Part shown: piece by piece, positions 18,506-27,095 of the stretch
How the letters are laid out: the number at the start of each line of letters is the position of its first letter
Position numbering within the stretch: the stretch's first letter is position 1
Assembly: GCA_946886405.1 (NCBI GenBank)
Contig: CAMPIO010000026.1
Span: forward strand, 1 to 39,801
DNA length: 39,801 nucleotides
Direction: 5' to 3'
From: an uncultured Pseudoxanthomonas sp.
Lineage (GTDB): Bacteria; Pseudomonadota; Gammaproteobacteria; Xanthomonadales; Xanthomonadaceae
Translations under genes and position numbers: made by a program
Notes under the pieces: generated by a model
The model's input: the letters and a program-made list of their open reading frames with translations, nothing else
Database searches by the model: none
What the model was told of the DNA's origin: nothing

Positions 18506-19692
18506 GCGACGATGCGATCTTCCTGAATCGCCTCGGCATTGTCTGCGCGCTGGGCACAGGCGCTGCTGCCGTGCGCGAGGCGCTGTTCCGCGATGATGCA
18601 CCCGGTGGGGTCGCTCCCAACGACAGGCTCATGCCCGGGCATACCCTGGCACTCGGTACGGTGGAGGGTGGGTTGCCGTCGCTCGAGCATCATCCCGTGC
18701 AACTGCGTGGCCGCAACAACATGTTGCTGCGGGCGGCGTACCTGCAGATCCAGGATGCCGTGCAACAGGCCATCGCACGCCACGGCCCCTCGCGCGTCGC
18801 CATCGTGGTCGGCACCAGCACGTCCGGCATCGGCGAGGCCGAGCAGGCGATGACGCACTGGCAGCAGCACCGGCAGTGGCCCGCCGGCTTCCATTACGTG
18901 CAGCAGGAAATCGGTGCGCCGTCGCGCTTCCTCGCCGCCGAGTCCGGTGCACGGGGGCCGGCATGGACGATTTCCACCGCGTGCTCTTCCAGCGCGAAGG
19001 CGATGGCGTCCGCAGCGCGGCTGTTGCGCACGGGTCTGGTCGATGCCGTCATCACCGGGGGCGCGGATTCGCTGTGCGAATTCACCGTGCGCGGCTTCAT
19101 GGCGCTGGAGTCGGTGTCGGCGGAGCGCTGCAATCCGTTCTCCGCCAACCGCCACGGCATCAACATCGGCGAGGGCGCGGCGTTGTTCCTGATGACGCGA
19201 GTACCCGGCCCCGTGCGCCTGGCCGGGTGGGGCGAGACCGCCGACGCCCACCACATCTCGGCACCGGAGCCGCAGGGGATCGGCGCCATCACGGCCATCG
19301 GCCAGGCACTGGCGCGGGCGCAGCTGGCGCCGGCGCAGATCGACTACGTGAACCTGCATGGCACCGCCACGCCGCAGAACGACGCGATGGAGAGCCGGGC
19401 GGTAACGGCGGCGTTCGGCGCTGACGTGCCCGTCAGTTCCACCAAGCCGCTGACCGGGCATACGCTCGGCGCGGCCGGTGCCGTCGAAGCCGGTCTGTGC
19501 TGGCTGGCGATGACCGACAACCCCGGTCACCGCTTGCCACCGCACTGGTGGGACGGCGCGGCGGATGCGGCATTGCCGCCGCTGGCGTTCGTTGCACCCG
19601 GCGCGACCGCGAACGGGCCGCTGCGTCATGTGCTGAGCCAGTCGTTCGCCTTCGGTGGCAGCAACGCCGTACTCGTCTTCGGAGGCGAATGA
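18502..19692 (+). CDS. Beta-ketoacyl-ACP synthase (FabB/F-like) 1
   Basis: 396 residues with a complete thiolase-fold ketosynthase: nucleophile Cys161 in ISTACSSSAKAM, and the two active-site histidines in NLHGTATPQND (His286) and KPLTGHTLGAAG (His320). It should condense malonyl units with the growing aryl polyene chain. The ApeO-type ketosynthase of related loci forms a heterodimer with the short ketosynthase-like partner; by position this gene is the best candidate. Begins at GTG 18502, overlapping the lipoprotein stop, and its end contains the GGAGG ribosome binding site of the next gene. Confidence 0.93.
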   Translation: MSDDAIFLNRLGIVCALGTGAAAVREALFRDDAPGGVAPNDRLMPGHTLALGTVEGGLPSLEHHPVQLRGRNNMLLRAAYLQIQDAVQQAIARHGPSRVAIVVGTSTSGIGEAEQAMTHWQQHRQWPAGFHYVQQEIGAPSRFLAAESGARGPAWTISTACSSSAKAMASAARLLRTGLVDAVITGGADSLCEFTVRGFMALESVSAERCNPFSANRHGINIGEGAALFLMTRVPGPVRLAGWGETADAHHISAPEPQGIGAITAIGQALARAQLAPAQIDYVNLHGTATPQNDAMESRAVTAAFGADVPVSSTKPLTGHTLGAAGAVEAGLCWLAMTDNPGHRLPPHWWDGAADAALPPLAFVAPGATANGPLRHVLSQSFAFGGSNAVLVFGGE

Positions 19693-20147
19693 TGCGCGAG
19701 CTGTACGACATCCAACGGGTGGTGCCGCATCGCGGGACGATGCGCATGGTCGACCGGCTGGTCGACTGGGACGAGGACACCGTGGCCGTCGAGCTGCGCG
19801 TGCCGGAGGAAGGGCCCTTCAGTCATGCCGAGGGCATACCTGCCTGGGTTGGCGTGGAATACATGGCGCAGACCATCGCCGCCTGGGCCGGCTGCCACGC
19901 GCGGGCGGCGGGACGTGAACCGTCGATCGGTTTCCTGCTCGGCACCCGCCGATACGAGAGCCGGGTTTCCTGGTTCCGTGCCGGCAGCGTGCTGCGGGTA
20001 GAGGCGATCCGCGAGCTGCTGGGCGACAATGGGCTGGGCATGTTCCGCTGCCGCATCCTGGGGGACGGCGAGGAACTGGCAACCGCCAACGTGTCGGTGT
20101 TCGAACCGCCGGACGCGATGGCGTATCTGGAGAGTACGCAGGAATGA
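19692..20147 (+). CDS. 3-hydroxyacyl-ACP dehydratase (hotdog, ApeP-like)
   Basis: About 151 residues of the FabA/FabZ-like hotdog family. The catalytic His is in FSHAEGIPAWVG (about residue 45) and the acid in GVEYMAQTIAAWAG (Glu56). It would remove water from 3-hydroxyacyl-ACP to form each conjugated double bond. In characterised aryl polyene systems two different dehydratases work as a heterodimer, and the second is here fused to the AMP-ligase at 8414-10099. ATG 19692 has GGAGG with a 6-nt spacer; ATG 19689 is directly upstream in frame but too close to that site. Overlaps fabG-like gene by 4 nt. Confidence 0.91.
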   Translation: MRELYDIQRVVPHRGTMRMVDRLVDWDEDTVAVELRVPEEGPFSHAEGIPAWVGVEYMAQTIAAWAGCHARAAGREPSIGFLLGTRRYESRVSWFRAGSVLRVEAIRELLGDNGLGMFRCRILGDGEELATANVSVFEPPDAMAYLESTQE

Positions 20148-20878
20148 GTGCAGACAAGACGATCCTGGTGACCGGAGGGAGCCGGGGCATCGGGCGAGCG
20201 ATCGCATTACGGCTGGCGCAGGACGGCTTCGACGTCGTCGTGCACTGCCGCAACCGCGTGGACGACGCCGAAGCCGTCGCCGGCCAGATCCGCGAGCTGG
20301 GCCGCGACGCCCGCGTGCTGGCGTTCGACGTGGCCGACCGCGCCGCCGCTGCGCAGGCGCTCGAAGCCGACATCGGCGCGCACGGCACTTACCAGGGCGT
20401 CGTCTGCAATGCCGGCATCGCCCGCGACACCGCCTTTCCCGCCATGAGCGGCGAGGACTGGGACGCCGTGTTGCGCACCAACCTCGATGGTTTCTACAAC
20501 ATCCTCAATCCGCTGGTCATGCCGATGGTGCGGCGGCGCAAGCCGGGCCGCATCGTCACGCTGTCGTCGGTGTCCGGCCTGGTCGGTAACCGCGGACAGG
20601 TGAACTACAGTGCCGCCAAGGCCGGCATCATCGGCGCGACCAAGGCGCTGGCGCTTGAACTGGCCAGCCGCGAGATCACCGTCAACTGCGTGGCGCCCGG
20701 CCTGATCGATACCGAGATGGTCAGCGGCGAGGTGGTCGACGAGGCGCTGAAGATGATCCCGATGAAACGCGTCGGCCGACCCGAGGAAGTCGCCGCCGTG
20801 GTGGCGTTCCTGATGTCACCGCAGGCGTCATACGTCACGCGGCAGGTGATTTCGGTCAACGGAGGACTGGTCGGATGA
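20144..20878 (+). CDS. 3-oxoacyl-ACP reductase (FabG-like ketoreductase)
   Basis: 244 residues of the short-chain dehydrogenase family. The NADPH-binding motif is TGGSRGIG (10-17), NAG is at 89-91, and the catalytic residues are Ser142, Tyr155 and Lys159 in SSVSGLVGNRGQVNYSAAK. It reduces the 3-oxo group of each elongation product with NADPH. Its position between the dehydratase and the last ketosynthase, with ATGA overlaps on both sides, assigns it to the pigment pathway rather than to housekeeping fatty acid synthesis. Confidence 0.94.
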   Translation: MSADKTILVTGGSRGIGRAIALRLAQDGFDVVVHCRNRVDDAEAVAGQIRELGRDARVLAFDVADRAAAAQALEADIGAHGTYQGVVCNAGIARDTAFPAMSGEDWDAVLRTNLDGFYNILNPLVMPMVRRRKPGRIVTLSSVSGLVGNRGQVNYSAAKAGIIGATKALALELASREITVNCVAPGLIDTEMVSGEVVDEALKMIPMKRVGRPEEVAAVVAFLMSPQASYVTRQVISVNGGLVG

Positions 20879-22116
20879 ATCGCAATGATCGACGCGTGGT
20901 GGTTACCGGCGCCGGCACCATCAGCCCGCTCGGCCACGACTGGCCCAGCGTGCACCTGCGTCTGCGCGAGTGCCGCAACGCGGTTCGCCACATGGACGAC
21001 TGGGCGAAGTACGAGGGCCTGAACACCCGGCTGGCGGCGCCGGCCGAAGCCTTCGAACTCCCCGCGCACTACAATCGCAAGACGACGCGCAGCATGGGAC
21101 GCGTGGCGCTGATGTCCGTGCGTGCGACGGAACTCGCGCTGGAACAGGCAGGCTTGCTGGGCGACCCGGTGCTGAAGAGCGGCAAGGTGGGCGTGTCGTA
21201 CGGCTCGTCCGCCGGCAGCCACGAAGCCGTCGGCGATTTCGGGCGGATGCTCAACGAGTACACCACCGAAGGCATCAGTGCGACCACCTATCTGAAAATG
21301 ATGAGCCACACCGCGCCGGTGAACATCGGCGTGTTCTTCGGCCTGACCGGACGCGTGTACACCACCTCCAGCGCCTGCACGTCAGGCAGTCAGGGCGTTG
21401 GCTGCGCCTTCGAGGCGGTGCGCAGCGGCAAGCAGGTCGCGATGATCGCCGGTGGCGCGGAGCAGCTGGATGCCACGGCGGCCGCGGTGTTCGACACCCT
21501 GTTCGCCACCAGCGTGCGCAACCACCAACCGGAACTGACACCGCGTCCGTTCGACGCCAACCGCGATGGCCTGGTGCTGGGCGAGGGTGCCTGCACGCTG
21601 GTGCTGGAAGAACTGGAGCACGCACAGGCGCGCGGCGCGGACATTCTCGCGGAGATCGTCGGTTATGGCACCAACAGCGACGGCCAGCACGTCACCCAGC
21701 CCAGCGCCGACACGATGGCGCAGGCGATGCGGCTGGCACTGGAAGACGCGGGCCTGTCACCGGACGCGATCGGTTACGTCAACGCGCATGGCACCGCCAC
21801 CGATCATGGCGACATCGCCGAGACTGCCGCCACGGCGGCCGTGTTCGGCAACCGGATGCCGATCAGTTCGCTGAAGAGCTATGTCGGCCATACGCTCGGT
21901 GCCTGCGGTGCCTACGAGTCGTGGGTCACGCTGCAGATGATGCGCGAGGGGTGGTTCGCCCCCACGCTGAACCTGGAGGAGCGCGATCCCCGCTGCGCGG
22001 ACCTGGACTACATCACCGGCGAAGGCCGCGAACTGCAGACCGACTACGTGATGAACAACAACTTCGCCTTCGGCGGCATCAACACGTCGCTGATCTTCAA
22101 GCGTTGGAAAGACTGA
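20875..22116 (+). CDS. Beta-ketoacyl-ACP synthase (FabF-like) 2
   Basis: 413 residues, typical FabF length. Catalytic Cys168 in TTSSACTSGSQG and histidines in NAHGTATDHGD (His305) and KSYVGHTLGACG (His339) are all present, so it is an active condensing enzyme. Characterised aryl polyene pathways use two non-redundant ketosynthases, one favouring early and the other later elongation; this would be the ApeR-like one. Last gene of the nineteen-gene run; start ATG overlaps the ketoreductase stop. 170 nt without a convincing gene follow. Confidence 0.93.
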   Translation: MNRNDRRVVVTGAGTISPLGHDWPSVHLRLRECRNAVRHMDDWAKYEGLNTRLAAPAEAFELPAHYNRKTTRSMGRVALMSVRATELALEQAGLLGDPVLKSGKVGVSYGSSAGSHEAVGDFGRMLNEYTTEGISATTYLKMMSHTAPVNIGVFFGLTGRVYTTSSACTSGSQGVGCAFEAVRSGKQVAMIAGGAEQLDATAAAVFDTLFATSVRNHQPELTPRPFDANRDGLVLGEGACTLVLEELEHAQARGADILAEIVGYGTNSDGQHVTQPSADTMAQAMRLALEDAGLSPDAIGYVNAHGTATDHGDIAETAATAAVFGNRMPISSLKSYVGHTLGACGAYESWVTLQMMREGWFAPTLNLEERDPRCADLDYITGEGRELQTDYVMNNNFAFGGINTSLIFKRWKD

Positions 22117-22286
22117 CGCCGGACATCCACAGGGGGATAGATGAAGAAGCGTTTCGTTCCAGTGGCGAGATGCGCCACGGCTGGCTGCGCTGCGTTCGCC
22201 AGGCCTGCACGGCTTCCCCACGCCCGCCTCGGCATGCTTGACCATCACGGTGGCCCCGCCACCATTTTCCCCAAAGGAGCCTGACC

Positions 22287-22724
22287 ATGAAACGACTTCT
22301 GACTGCATCCCTGCTGACCTTGCTGGCCGTGCCGCAGGCATTCGCTGCCGACACCCGCCACGAACTTCCGTTGCGCGAACTGATCGACTCGCCACAGGCG
22401 AAGGCGGCGGGCATCGACGGCAGCGTGCGCTTCTTTCTGGCCGGCGAGAAGACACCGGCGGTGGTGACGCGCATGGGCGAGGACGTCACCAACAAGAAGA
22501 CCAACGGCGTGGGCAAATCGGACGTGGAATCCTGCAACTGGGTGGCGCTGTCCGCACTCAAGGCGCTGCAGGAAGGCGCCAAGGATCGCGGGGCGAATGC
22601 CGTGATCAACATCACCAGCTATTTCAAGAAGAACGAGTTCCGCAGCGCTACCCACTACGAGTGCTACGCGGGCAACATCATGAGCGGCGTTGCCTTGAAG
22701 GGCACCTACGTCACCGTCAAGTAA
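22287..22724 (+). CDS. Secreted small protein, often mis-named excinuclease ATPase subunit
   Basis: 145 residues with a clear Sec signal peptide (KRLLTASLLTLLAVPQAFA, cleavage after AFA at about residue 20). The mature part contains LSALKALQEGAKDRGANAVINITSYFKKNEF and HYECYAGNIMSGVALKG; this pattern is shared with small periplasmic proteins that databases label as excinuclease ATPase subunit, although there is no ATPase motif. The ALxxGAxxxGANAVxxI core recalls the YbjQ fold. Two cysteines (CNW and ECY) could form a disulfide. AAAGGAG precedes ATG 22287. It lies behind the pigment operon and may belong to it, but no functional link is proven. Confidence 0.85.
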   Translation: MKRLLTASLLTLLAVPQAFAADTRHELPLRELIDSPQAKAAGIDGSVRFFLAGEKTPAVVTRMGEDVTNKKTNGVGKSDVESCNWVALSALKALQEGAKDRGANAVINITSYFKKNEFRSATHYECYAGNIMSGVALKGTYVTVK

Positions 22725-22744
22725 GCGGGCGGTACCGGTGACGG

Positions 22745-22768
22745 CACGGCCACCTGCGGGTGGCCGTG
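22745..22768. terminator. Hairpin terminator between pigment region and copper operon
   Basis: A perfect 10-bp inverted repeat (CACGGCCACC / GGTGGCCGTG) with a TGCG loop lies in the 50-nt gap between two convergent genes. There is only a short T-containing tail (CGTTTC) on the plus strand, so it may work in both directions or need Rho. Confidence 0.65.
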
Positions 22769-22774
22769 TGCGTT

Positions 22775-25156
22775 TCAGTCGACGGGAAGCCGTACACGGC
22801 GCAGCCGCAGTGCATTGCCGACCACCGACGCCGAGCTCAGGCTCATCGCCAGTGCCGCCAGCATCGGCGACAGCAATGGGCCGCCGAACAGGCCCAGCAG
22901 GCCCGCGGCGACCGGTACGCCCAATGCGTTGTATGCGAAGGCGAAGGCCAGGTTCTGCCGCATGTTGCGCACCGTTGCTTCCGACAGCGCTTTCGCACGC
23001 GCGATGCCGCGCAGGTCGCCCTTCACCAGCGTCACCTGCGCGCTGGACATCGCCACGTCCGTGCCCGTGCCCATCGCGATGCCGACATCCGCCGCCGCGA
23101 GGGCAGGGGCATCGTTGATGCCATCCCCGGCCATCGCCACTTGGCGGCCCTCCTGCTTCAGACGCGCCACCAGCGCGGCCTTGTCGGCGGGACGCACGTC
23201 ACCGTGGACTTCGTCGATACCGAGGCGCGCGGCGACCGCCCGCGCGGTGCGCTCGCCATCGCCGGTGGCCATGACGATGTGGAGCCCGCCGTCACGCAAG
23301 GCGCGCAGGGCGTCCGGCGTACTGGCCTTGATGGGATCGGCCACCGCGATGCTGCCGGCGGGCGCGCCATCGACCGCGAGGAACATCACGCTGCCGCCTT
23401 CCTCGCGAAGGCGATCGGCATGTTCCCGCAGCGCATCGATGGATACGCCTTCTTCCTGCATCAGCACGGTATTGCCGAAAGCGACGCGACGGCCGTCGAC
23501 CACGCCGCGGACACCGACGCCGCTGCTGGATTCGAAATCCAGCGCGGACGCGAGCGCAAGCCCGCGCCGACGCGCCTCCTGCACCACCGCCTGCGCCAAC
23601 GGATGCTCGCTGCCGGCATCCAGGCTGGCGGCCAAGCGCAGCACCTCGTCCTCGTCGAACGGTGCCAACGCATGCACGGCATTGAAAGCCGGGCGACCCT
23701 CGGTCAGCGTGCCGGTCTTGTCGACGATCAGCGTGTCCACCTTGCGCAGCGTCTCGATGGCTTCTGCATCGCGGAACAGCACGCCGGCCTGCGCGGCACG
23801 CCCGCTGGCCACCATCACCGACATCGGCGTGGCCAATCCCAGTGCACAGGGGCAGGCGATGATCAGCACCGATACGGCGTTGAGGACTCCGTAGGTCCAT
23901 GATGGATCCGGGCCGAACAGACCCCAGCCCAGCAACGTCGCCAGTGCGGCGGCGAGCACGGCGAGCACGAACCAGAACGACACCCGGTCCGCCAGCCGCT
24001 GCATCGGTGCGCGCGTGCGCTGCGCCTGCGCGACCAGCTGCACGATCTGGGCAAGCACGCTGTCGCTGCCGACCTTTTCGGCACGTATCACCAGGCTGCC
24101 CGCACCGTTGAGGGTGGCGCCGATCACGCGGTCGCCCGGCACACGCTCCACCGGCATCGGTTCGCCGGTCAGCATGGATTCGTCGATGTGCGTGCGGCCT
24201 TCCAGCACCACGCCATCCACCGGCACCTTCTCGCCCGGACGCACGCGCAGCCGGTCGCCGACGTGCACGTGCGAGAGCTCGATGTCTTCCTCATCGCCAT
24301 CGTCGCGCAGGCGGCGTGCGGTCTTCGGCGCGAGGCCCAGCAGGGCGCGTATCGCGGCGGAGGTCTGCGAGCGCGCCTTCAGTTCCAGCAACTGGCCGAG
24401 CAGGGTGAGCGACACGATCACCGCCGCCGCTTCGAAGTAGACGCCGACGTGGCCATGGTCGCGGAAAGAGGGCGGGAACAGCTGCGGTGCCAGCACGGCG
24501 ACCACGCTGTAACCGTAGGCGGCGGCCACGCCGGTACCGATCAGCGTCCACATGTTGGGGCTGCGATGTGCGATCGATTGCGCCCAGCGCTGGAAGAACG
24601 GCCGCGCGGCCCACAGCACGACCGGCGTGCTGAGCGCGAGTTCCAGCCAGGTGCGCACGTTGGGCGGTATGACATCCAGGTACATGCCGCCCATGGCCAG
24701 CAGCAGCGTGGCCACGCTGAAGGGCAGCGCCCACCAGAAGCGCCGGCGGAAATCGGTCAGCTCCGGATTCTCCTCCTCGTCCAGCGAGGGCAGCATGGGC
24801 TCAAGCGCCATGCCACAGAGTGGGCACGTGCCCGGGCCATCCTGCACGATCTCCGGATGCATGGGGCAGGTGTACTGCGTGCCCGCAGGTGCCGGCGCAG
24901 CAGCAGCGGCCGGACGCAGATAGCGTTCGGGATCGGCGACGAATTTCGTGCGGCAACCCGCGGAACAGAAATGGTAGGCCTGGCCTGCATGCTCCGCATG
25001 GTGCGCGGTGGTGAGCGGATCAACCTTCATGCCGCAGACCGGATCGGTGACGTGCGTATCGTCGTCGGCGCGCGCCGTGGCATGGCCGCTGCAGCATGCG
25101 GATTTCGCCGGGGGTTGCGCCGGAGGGTGGCCATGCGTGTGCGGTGTGTGGCTCAT
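22775..25156 (-). CDS. copF: Copper-exporting P1B-type ATPase
   Basis: 793 residues. N-terminal cytosolic part has a His-rich lead, a YHS-type metal domain ([10 protein letters not shown] ... YHFCSAGC, residues 38-68) and a second heavy-metal-binding motif ([10 protein letters not shown] ... CPLCGM, 95-116), in place of the classical CxxC ferredoxin-like domains. The pump core includes TGE in the actuator (330-332), the transport motif CPC (435-437), the phosphorylated Asp479 in DKTGTLT, an HP motif, and [10 protein letters not shown]. The last spans carry YN and MSLSS, the Cu(I) signature. It exports Cu(I) from cytosol to periplasm. ATG 25156 has GGAGG upstream and overlaps the regulator stop (ATGA). 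The name follows the copLABMGF loci of Xanthomonas; in other schemes it would be copA. Confidence 0.93.
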   Translation of the reverse strand: MSHTPHTHGHPPAQPPAKSACCSGHATARADDDTHVTDPVCGMKVDPLTTAHHAEHAGQAYHFCSAGCRTKFVADPERYLRPAAAAAPAPAGTQYTCPMHPEIVQDGPGTCPLCGMALEPMLPSLDEEENPELTDFRRRFWWALPFSVATLLLAMGGMYLDVIPPNVRTWLELALSTPVVLWAARPFFQRWAQSIAHRSPNMWTLIGTGVAAAYGYSVVAVLAPQLFPPSFRDHGHVGVYFEAAAVIVSLTLLGQLLELKARSQTSAAIRALLGLAPKTARRLRDDGDEEDIELSHVHVGDRLRVRPGEKVPVDGVVLEGRTHIDESMLTGEPMPVERVPGDRVIGATLNGAGSLVIRAEKVGSDSVLAQIVQLVAQAQRTRAPMQRLADRVSFWFVLAVLAAALATLLGWGLFGPDPSWTYGVLNAVSVLIIACPCALGLATPMSVMVASGRAAQAGVLFRDAEAIETLRKVDTLIVDKTGTLTEGRPAFNAVHALAPFDEDEVLRLAASLDAGSEHPLAQAVVQEARRRGLALASALDFESSSGVGVRGVVDGRRVAFGNTVLMQEEGVSIDALREHADRLREEGGSVMFLAVDGAPAGSIAVADPIKASTPDALRALRDGGLHIVMATGDGERTARAVAARLGIDEVHGDVRPADKAALVARLKQEGRQVAMAGDGINDAPALAAADVGIAMGTGTDVAMSSAQVTLVKGDLRGIARAKALSEATVRNMRQNLAFAFAYNALGVPVAAGLLGLFGGPLLSPMLAALAMSLSSASVVGNALRLRRVRLPVD

Positions 25157-25548
25157 GCCTCGCCTCCCAGCGCCGTGAGGATCGGGCACTGGTCCAGCGC
25201 GCCATGCCCCGGACATGCATCGACCAGTTGGCGCAACCCGTCACGCACGCGCGTCAGCTCCGCCAGGCGTTGTTCCACATCAATCAGCTTGTCGGTGGCG
25301 GCGGAACGGATGGCCGCCATGTCACCGTCGTGGGTGCTGCTGAGGGCCAGCAGGTCGCGGATCTCCTCGAGCGTGAAGCCGAGCGCCTTCGCGCGGCGGA
25401 TGAAATTCAGCCGCAGCACATCGTCCGCTTCGTAATGCCGGTAGCCGCTGGCACTGCGCATGGGAGGGGGCAGCAAGCGCTGCTTTTCGTAGTAGCGCAC
25501 GGTGTCGATGGGGACGCCGGTGCGGCGGGACAATTGGCCGATGTTCAT
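25153..25548 (-). CDS. cueR: MerR-family metal-responsive regulator (CueR/HmrR-like)
   Basis: 131 residues. N-terminal winged helix-turn-helix ([21 protein letters not shown]), the [10 protein letters not shown] segment, a long dimerisation helix, and a C-terminal metal loop [13 protein letters not shown] with two cysteines. It should bend the long-spacer promoter just upstream and activate its own gene plus copF. Odd points: the residue that is Ser77 in E. coli CueR and Cys in divalent-metal MerR proteins is a Met here (DGDMAAIR), and the cysteine loop is one residue longer than in CueR. ATG 25548 has AGGAG at 8 nt; an upstream in-frame ATG at 25623 would swallow the promoter. Confidence 0.9.
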   Translation of the reverse strand: MNIGQLSRRTGVPIDTVRYYEKQRLLPPPMRSASGYRHYEADDVLRLNFIRRAKALGFTLEEIRDLLALSSTHDGDMAAIRSAATDKLIDVEQRLAELTRVRDGLRQLVDACPGHGALDQCPILTALGGEA

Positions 25549-25572
25549 GCGGGAACTCCTCGAAGTGCCAGC

Positions 25573-25604
25573 AGTCTGCACCCTGGAGTACGCTCCAGAG
25601 TCAA
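25573..25604 (-). promoter_or_regulatory. MerR-type promoter and operator for cueR-copF
   Basis: Read on the minus strand: -35 TTGACT (25599-25604), a 20-nt spacer and -10-like CAGACT (25573-25578). The over-long spacer carries the dyad CTGGAG-CGTA-CTCCAG, extended by matching AC/GT at the edges. This is the standard architecture of promoters untwisted by metal-bound MerR proteins. It lies in the 90-nt gap between the copG stop and cueR. Confidence 0.88.
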
Positions 25605-25638
25605 GCGGTGGGACGGCGTCCATGCCGTCCCCCTCGGT

Positions 25639-26172
25639 TCATGGCGAATGCGTGGCGTAGGGCGTGGTGCTGCCGTCGCGGTGCAGTGCCAGCACGGTGT
25701 AGGCCGGTGCGTCGACGCCTTCCACCTCCATTCCCGGCGAACCCATCGGCATGCCGGGCAACACCAGGCCACGAATGGTCGGCTGCTCGCGCAGCAGACG
25801 ACGGATGTCCGATGCCGGCACATGGCCCTCGACCACATAGCCCCCGATTTCGGCGGTGTGGCAGGACGCATGCTCTGGCACGATGTCCAGCCGTTCCTTC
25901 ACCGGACTCATGGCGTCCTCCACGCGGTCGTCCACGTTGAAGCCCTCCTTGCGCAGGTGTTCGATCCAGAGGTGGCAGCAGCCGCAGTAGGCATCGCGAT
26001 GGACGATGATCTTCGGCATCGCGGCCACCGCAGTCTTCTGCTGCGTTGCCGGTGCAGCCGTCGCTGCGAGGGCGCTGTCCACCGGCGCCGGCACCGCCTG
26101 GGTGCAGGCGGCGAGGGTGGTGGCGAGCAGCAGGACGGAGGCGAGGCGGGGCAGGGGCGTGCGGTAGTTCAT
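25639..26172 (-). CDS. copG: CopG-like DUF411 copper-binding lipoprotein/periplasmic protein
   Basis: 177 residues. N-terminal export signal RLASVLLLATTLAAC with a lipobox-like LAAC, so it may be lipidated. The DUF411 domain follows from about residue 55: KIIVHRDAYCGCCHLWIEHL with the CGCC motif, then PEHASCHTAEIGGYVVEGHVPASDI and PGMPMGSPGME. Known CopG proteins have a thioredoxin-like fold and bind a multinuclear copper cluster through these Cys and His residues; they probably take part in copper redox or sequestration in the periplasm. ATG 26172 has GGAGG 6-7 nt upstream. Stop of copB overlaps its leader, so it is in the same transcript. Confidence 0.9.
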   Translation of the reverse strand: MNYRTPLPRLASVLLLATTLAACTQAVPAPVDSALAATAAPATQQKTAVAAMPKIIVHRDAYCGCCHLWIEHLRKEGFNVDDRVEDAMSPVKERLDIVPEHASCHTAEIGGYVVEGHVPASDIRRLLREQPTIRGLVLPGMPMGSPGMEVEGVDAPAYTVLALHRDGSTTPYATHSP

Positions 26173-26183
26173 GAAGTCCTCCA

Positions 26184-27095
26184 TCAGAACCAGATCCGGA
26201 CGCCCGCGACGATGCGGGTATCGCGCGTGTCTTCGCCGTCTGCGCGGCGCAGATCGGCGGTGTCGCCCACGGCACGTTCGTGCACCACGCCGATGTAGGG
26301 CGCGAAACGGCGCGTCACTTCATAGCGCAGGCGCAGGCCCGCTTCGATGCCGGAGATGCCGCGTCCGACGCCGTAATCTGGATCATCCTTCGCTGCGATG
26401 TCCACTTCCACCAGCGGCTGCAGGATCAGGCGGTTGGTGATGCGCAGCGTGTATTCGGCCTCGACGTTCGCGGCGACCTGTCCGTCTTCGCCGACGTAAG
26501 CGGTTGCCGACACCTCGAAGCGGTACGGTGCCATGCCCTGCACGCCGAACGCCGCCCAGTTGCGCGCGTGGCCGGGCTTGAAGTCGTGCTTCACGCCGGC
26601 CACCACGTCCCACCACGGCGAGACGCTGCGGCCGTACAGGACTTCCAGGTCGGCGCTCTCGGTGTGCCCTCCCATGCGCTCGCCCTCGCTGCGCAGCCAC
26701 AGGCGGTCAGTGTCGGTGCCGAACCAGGCGCTGCCTTCCCAGGCCTGGCCAGTGCCTTCGTTCGCATCCCAGGCTTCCAGCCGGTTGAAGGTCACCTTGT
26801 GGTTGAACGCCGGTGCATGCTGCATGGCGTGGTGGTCGATGGCGGGGAACGCAGCAGCCACGTCGTCCGCGGTGATCGCGGAGATCGGTTCGCGCGGTGC
26901 AGCGGAGGTCGTCGCCGGCGTCGCCTGGGACATGGCGCCATGATCGTGATGCGCGTGCTCGTCCTGCTTCGGTGTCTCCTGCGTCGCAGGCTGTGGATGG
27001 TCGTGATGCTGCGCCATGGCAGGCGCGGCCACGCCCAGCACGACGGCAACGACGGAGGCGAGGCGGAGCGGGACAGGGATGAGGAAAGTCTTCAT
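26184..27095 (-). CDS. copB: Copper resistance protein CopB (outer membrane)
   Basis: 303 residues. Signal peptide (LRLASVVAVVLGVAAPAMA), then a His/Met-rich low-complexity copper-binding stretch (QHHDHPQ, HAHHDHGAMS) up to about residue 60, then the CopB beta-barrel domain with alternating aromatic strands: WFGTDTDRLWLRSEGE, LEVLYGRSVSPWWDVVAGVKHD, AYVGEDGQVAANVEAEYTLR, and a terminal VAGVRIWF that ends in Phe as outer-membrane barrels do. Works with CopA in periplasmic/outer-membrane copper sequestration. Its ATG overlaps the copA stop (ATGA). Confidence 0.95.
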   Translation of the reverse strand: MKTFLIPVPLRLASVVAVVLGVAAPAMAQHHDHPQPATQETPKQDEHAHHDHGAMSQATPATTSAAPREPISAITADDVAAAFPAIDHHAMQHAPAFNHKVTFNRLEAWDANEGTGQAWEGSAWFGTDTDRLWLRSEGERMGGHTESADLEVLYGRSVSPWWDVVAGVKHDFKPGHARNWAAFGVQGMAPYRFEVSATAYVGEDGQVAANVEAEYTLRITNRLILQPLVEVDIAAKDDPDYGVGRGISGIEAGLRLRYEVTRRFAPYIGVVHERAVGDTADLRRADGEDTRDTRIVAGVRIWF

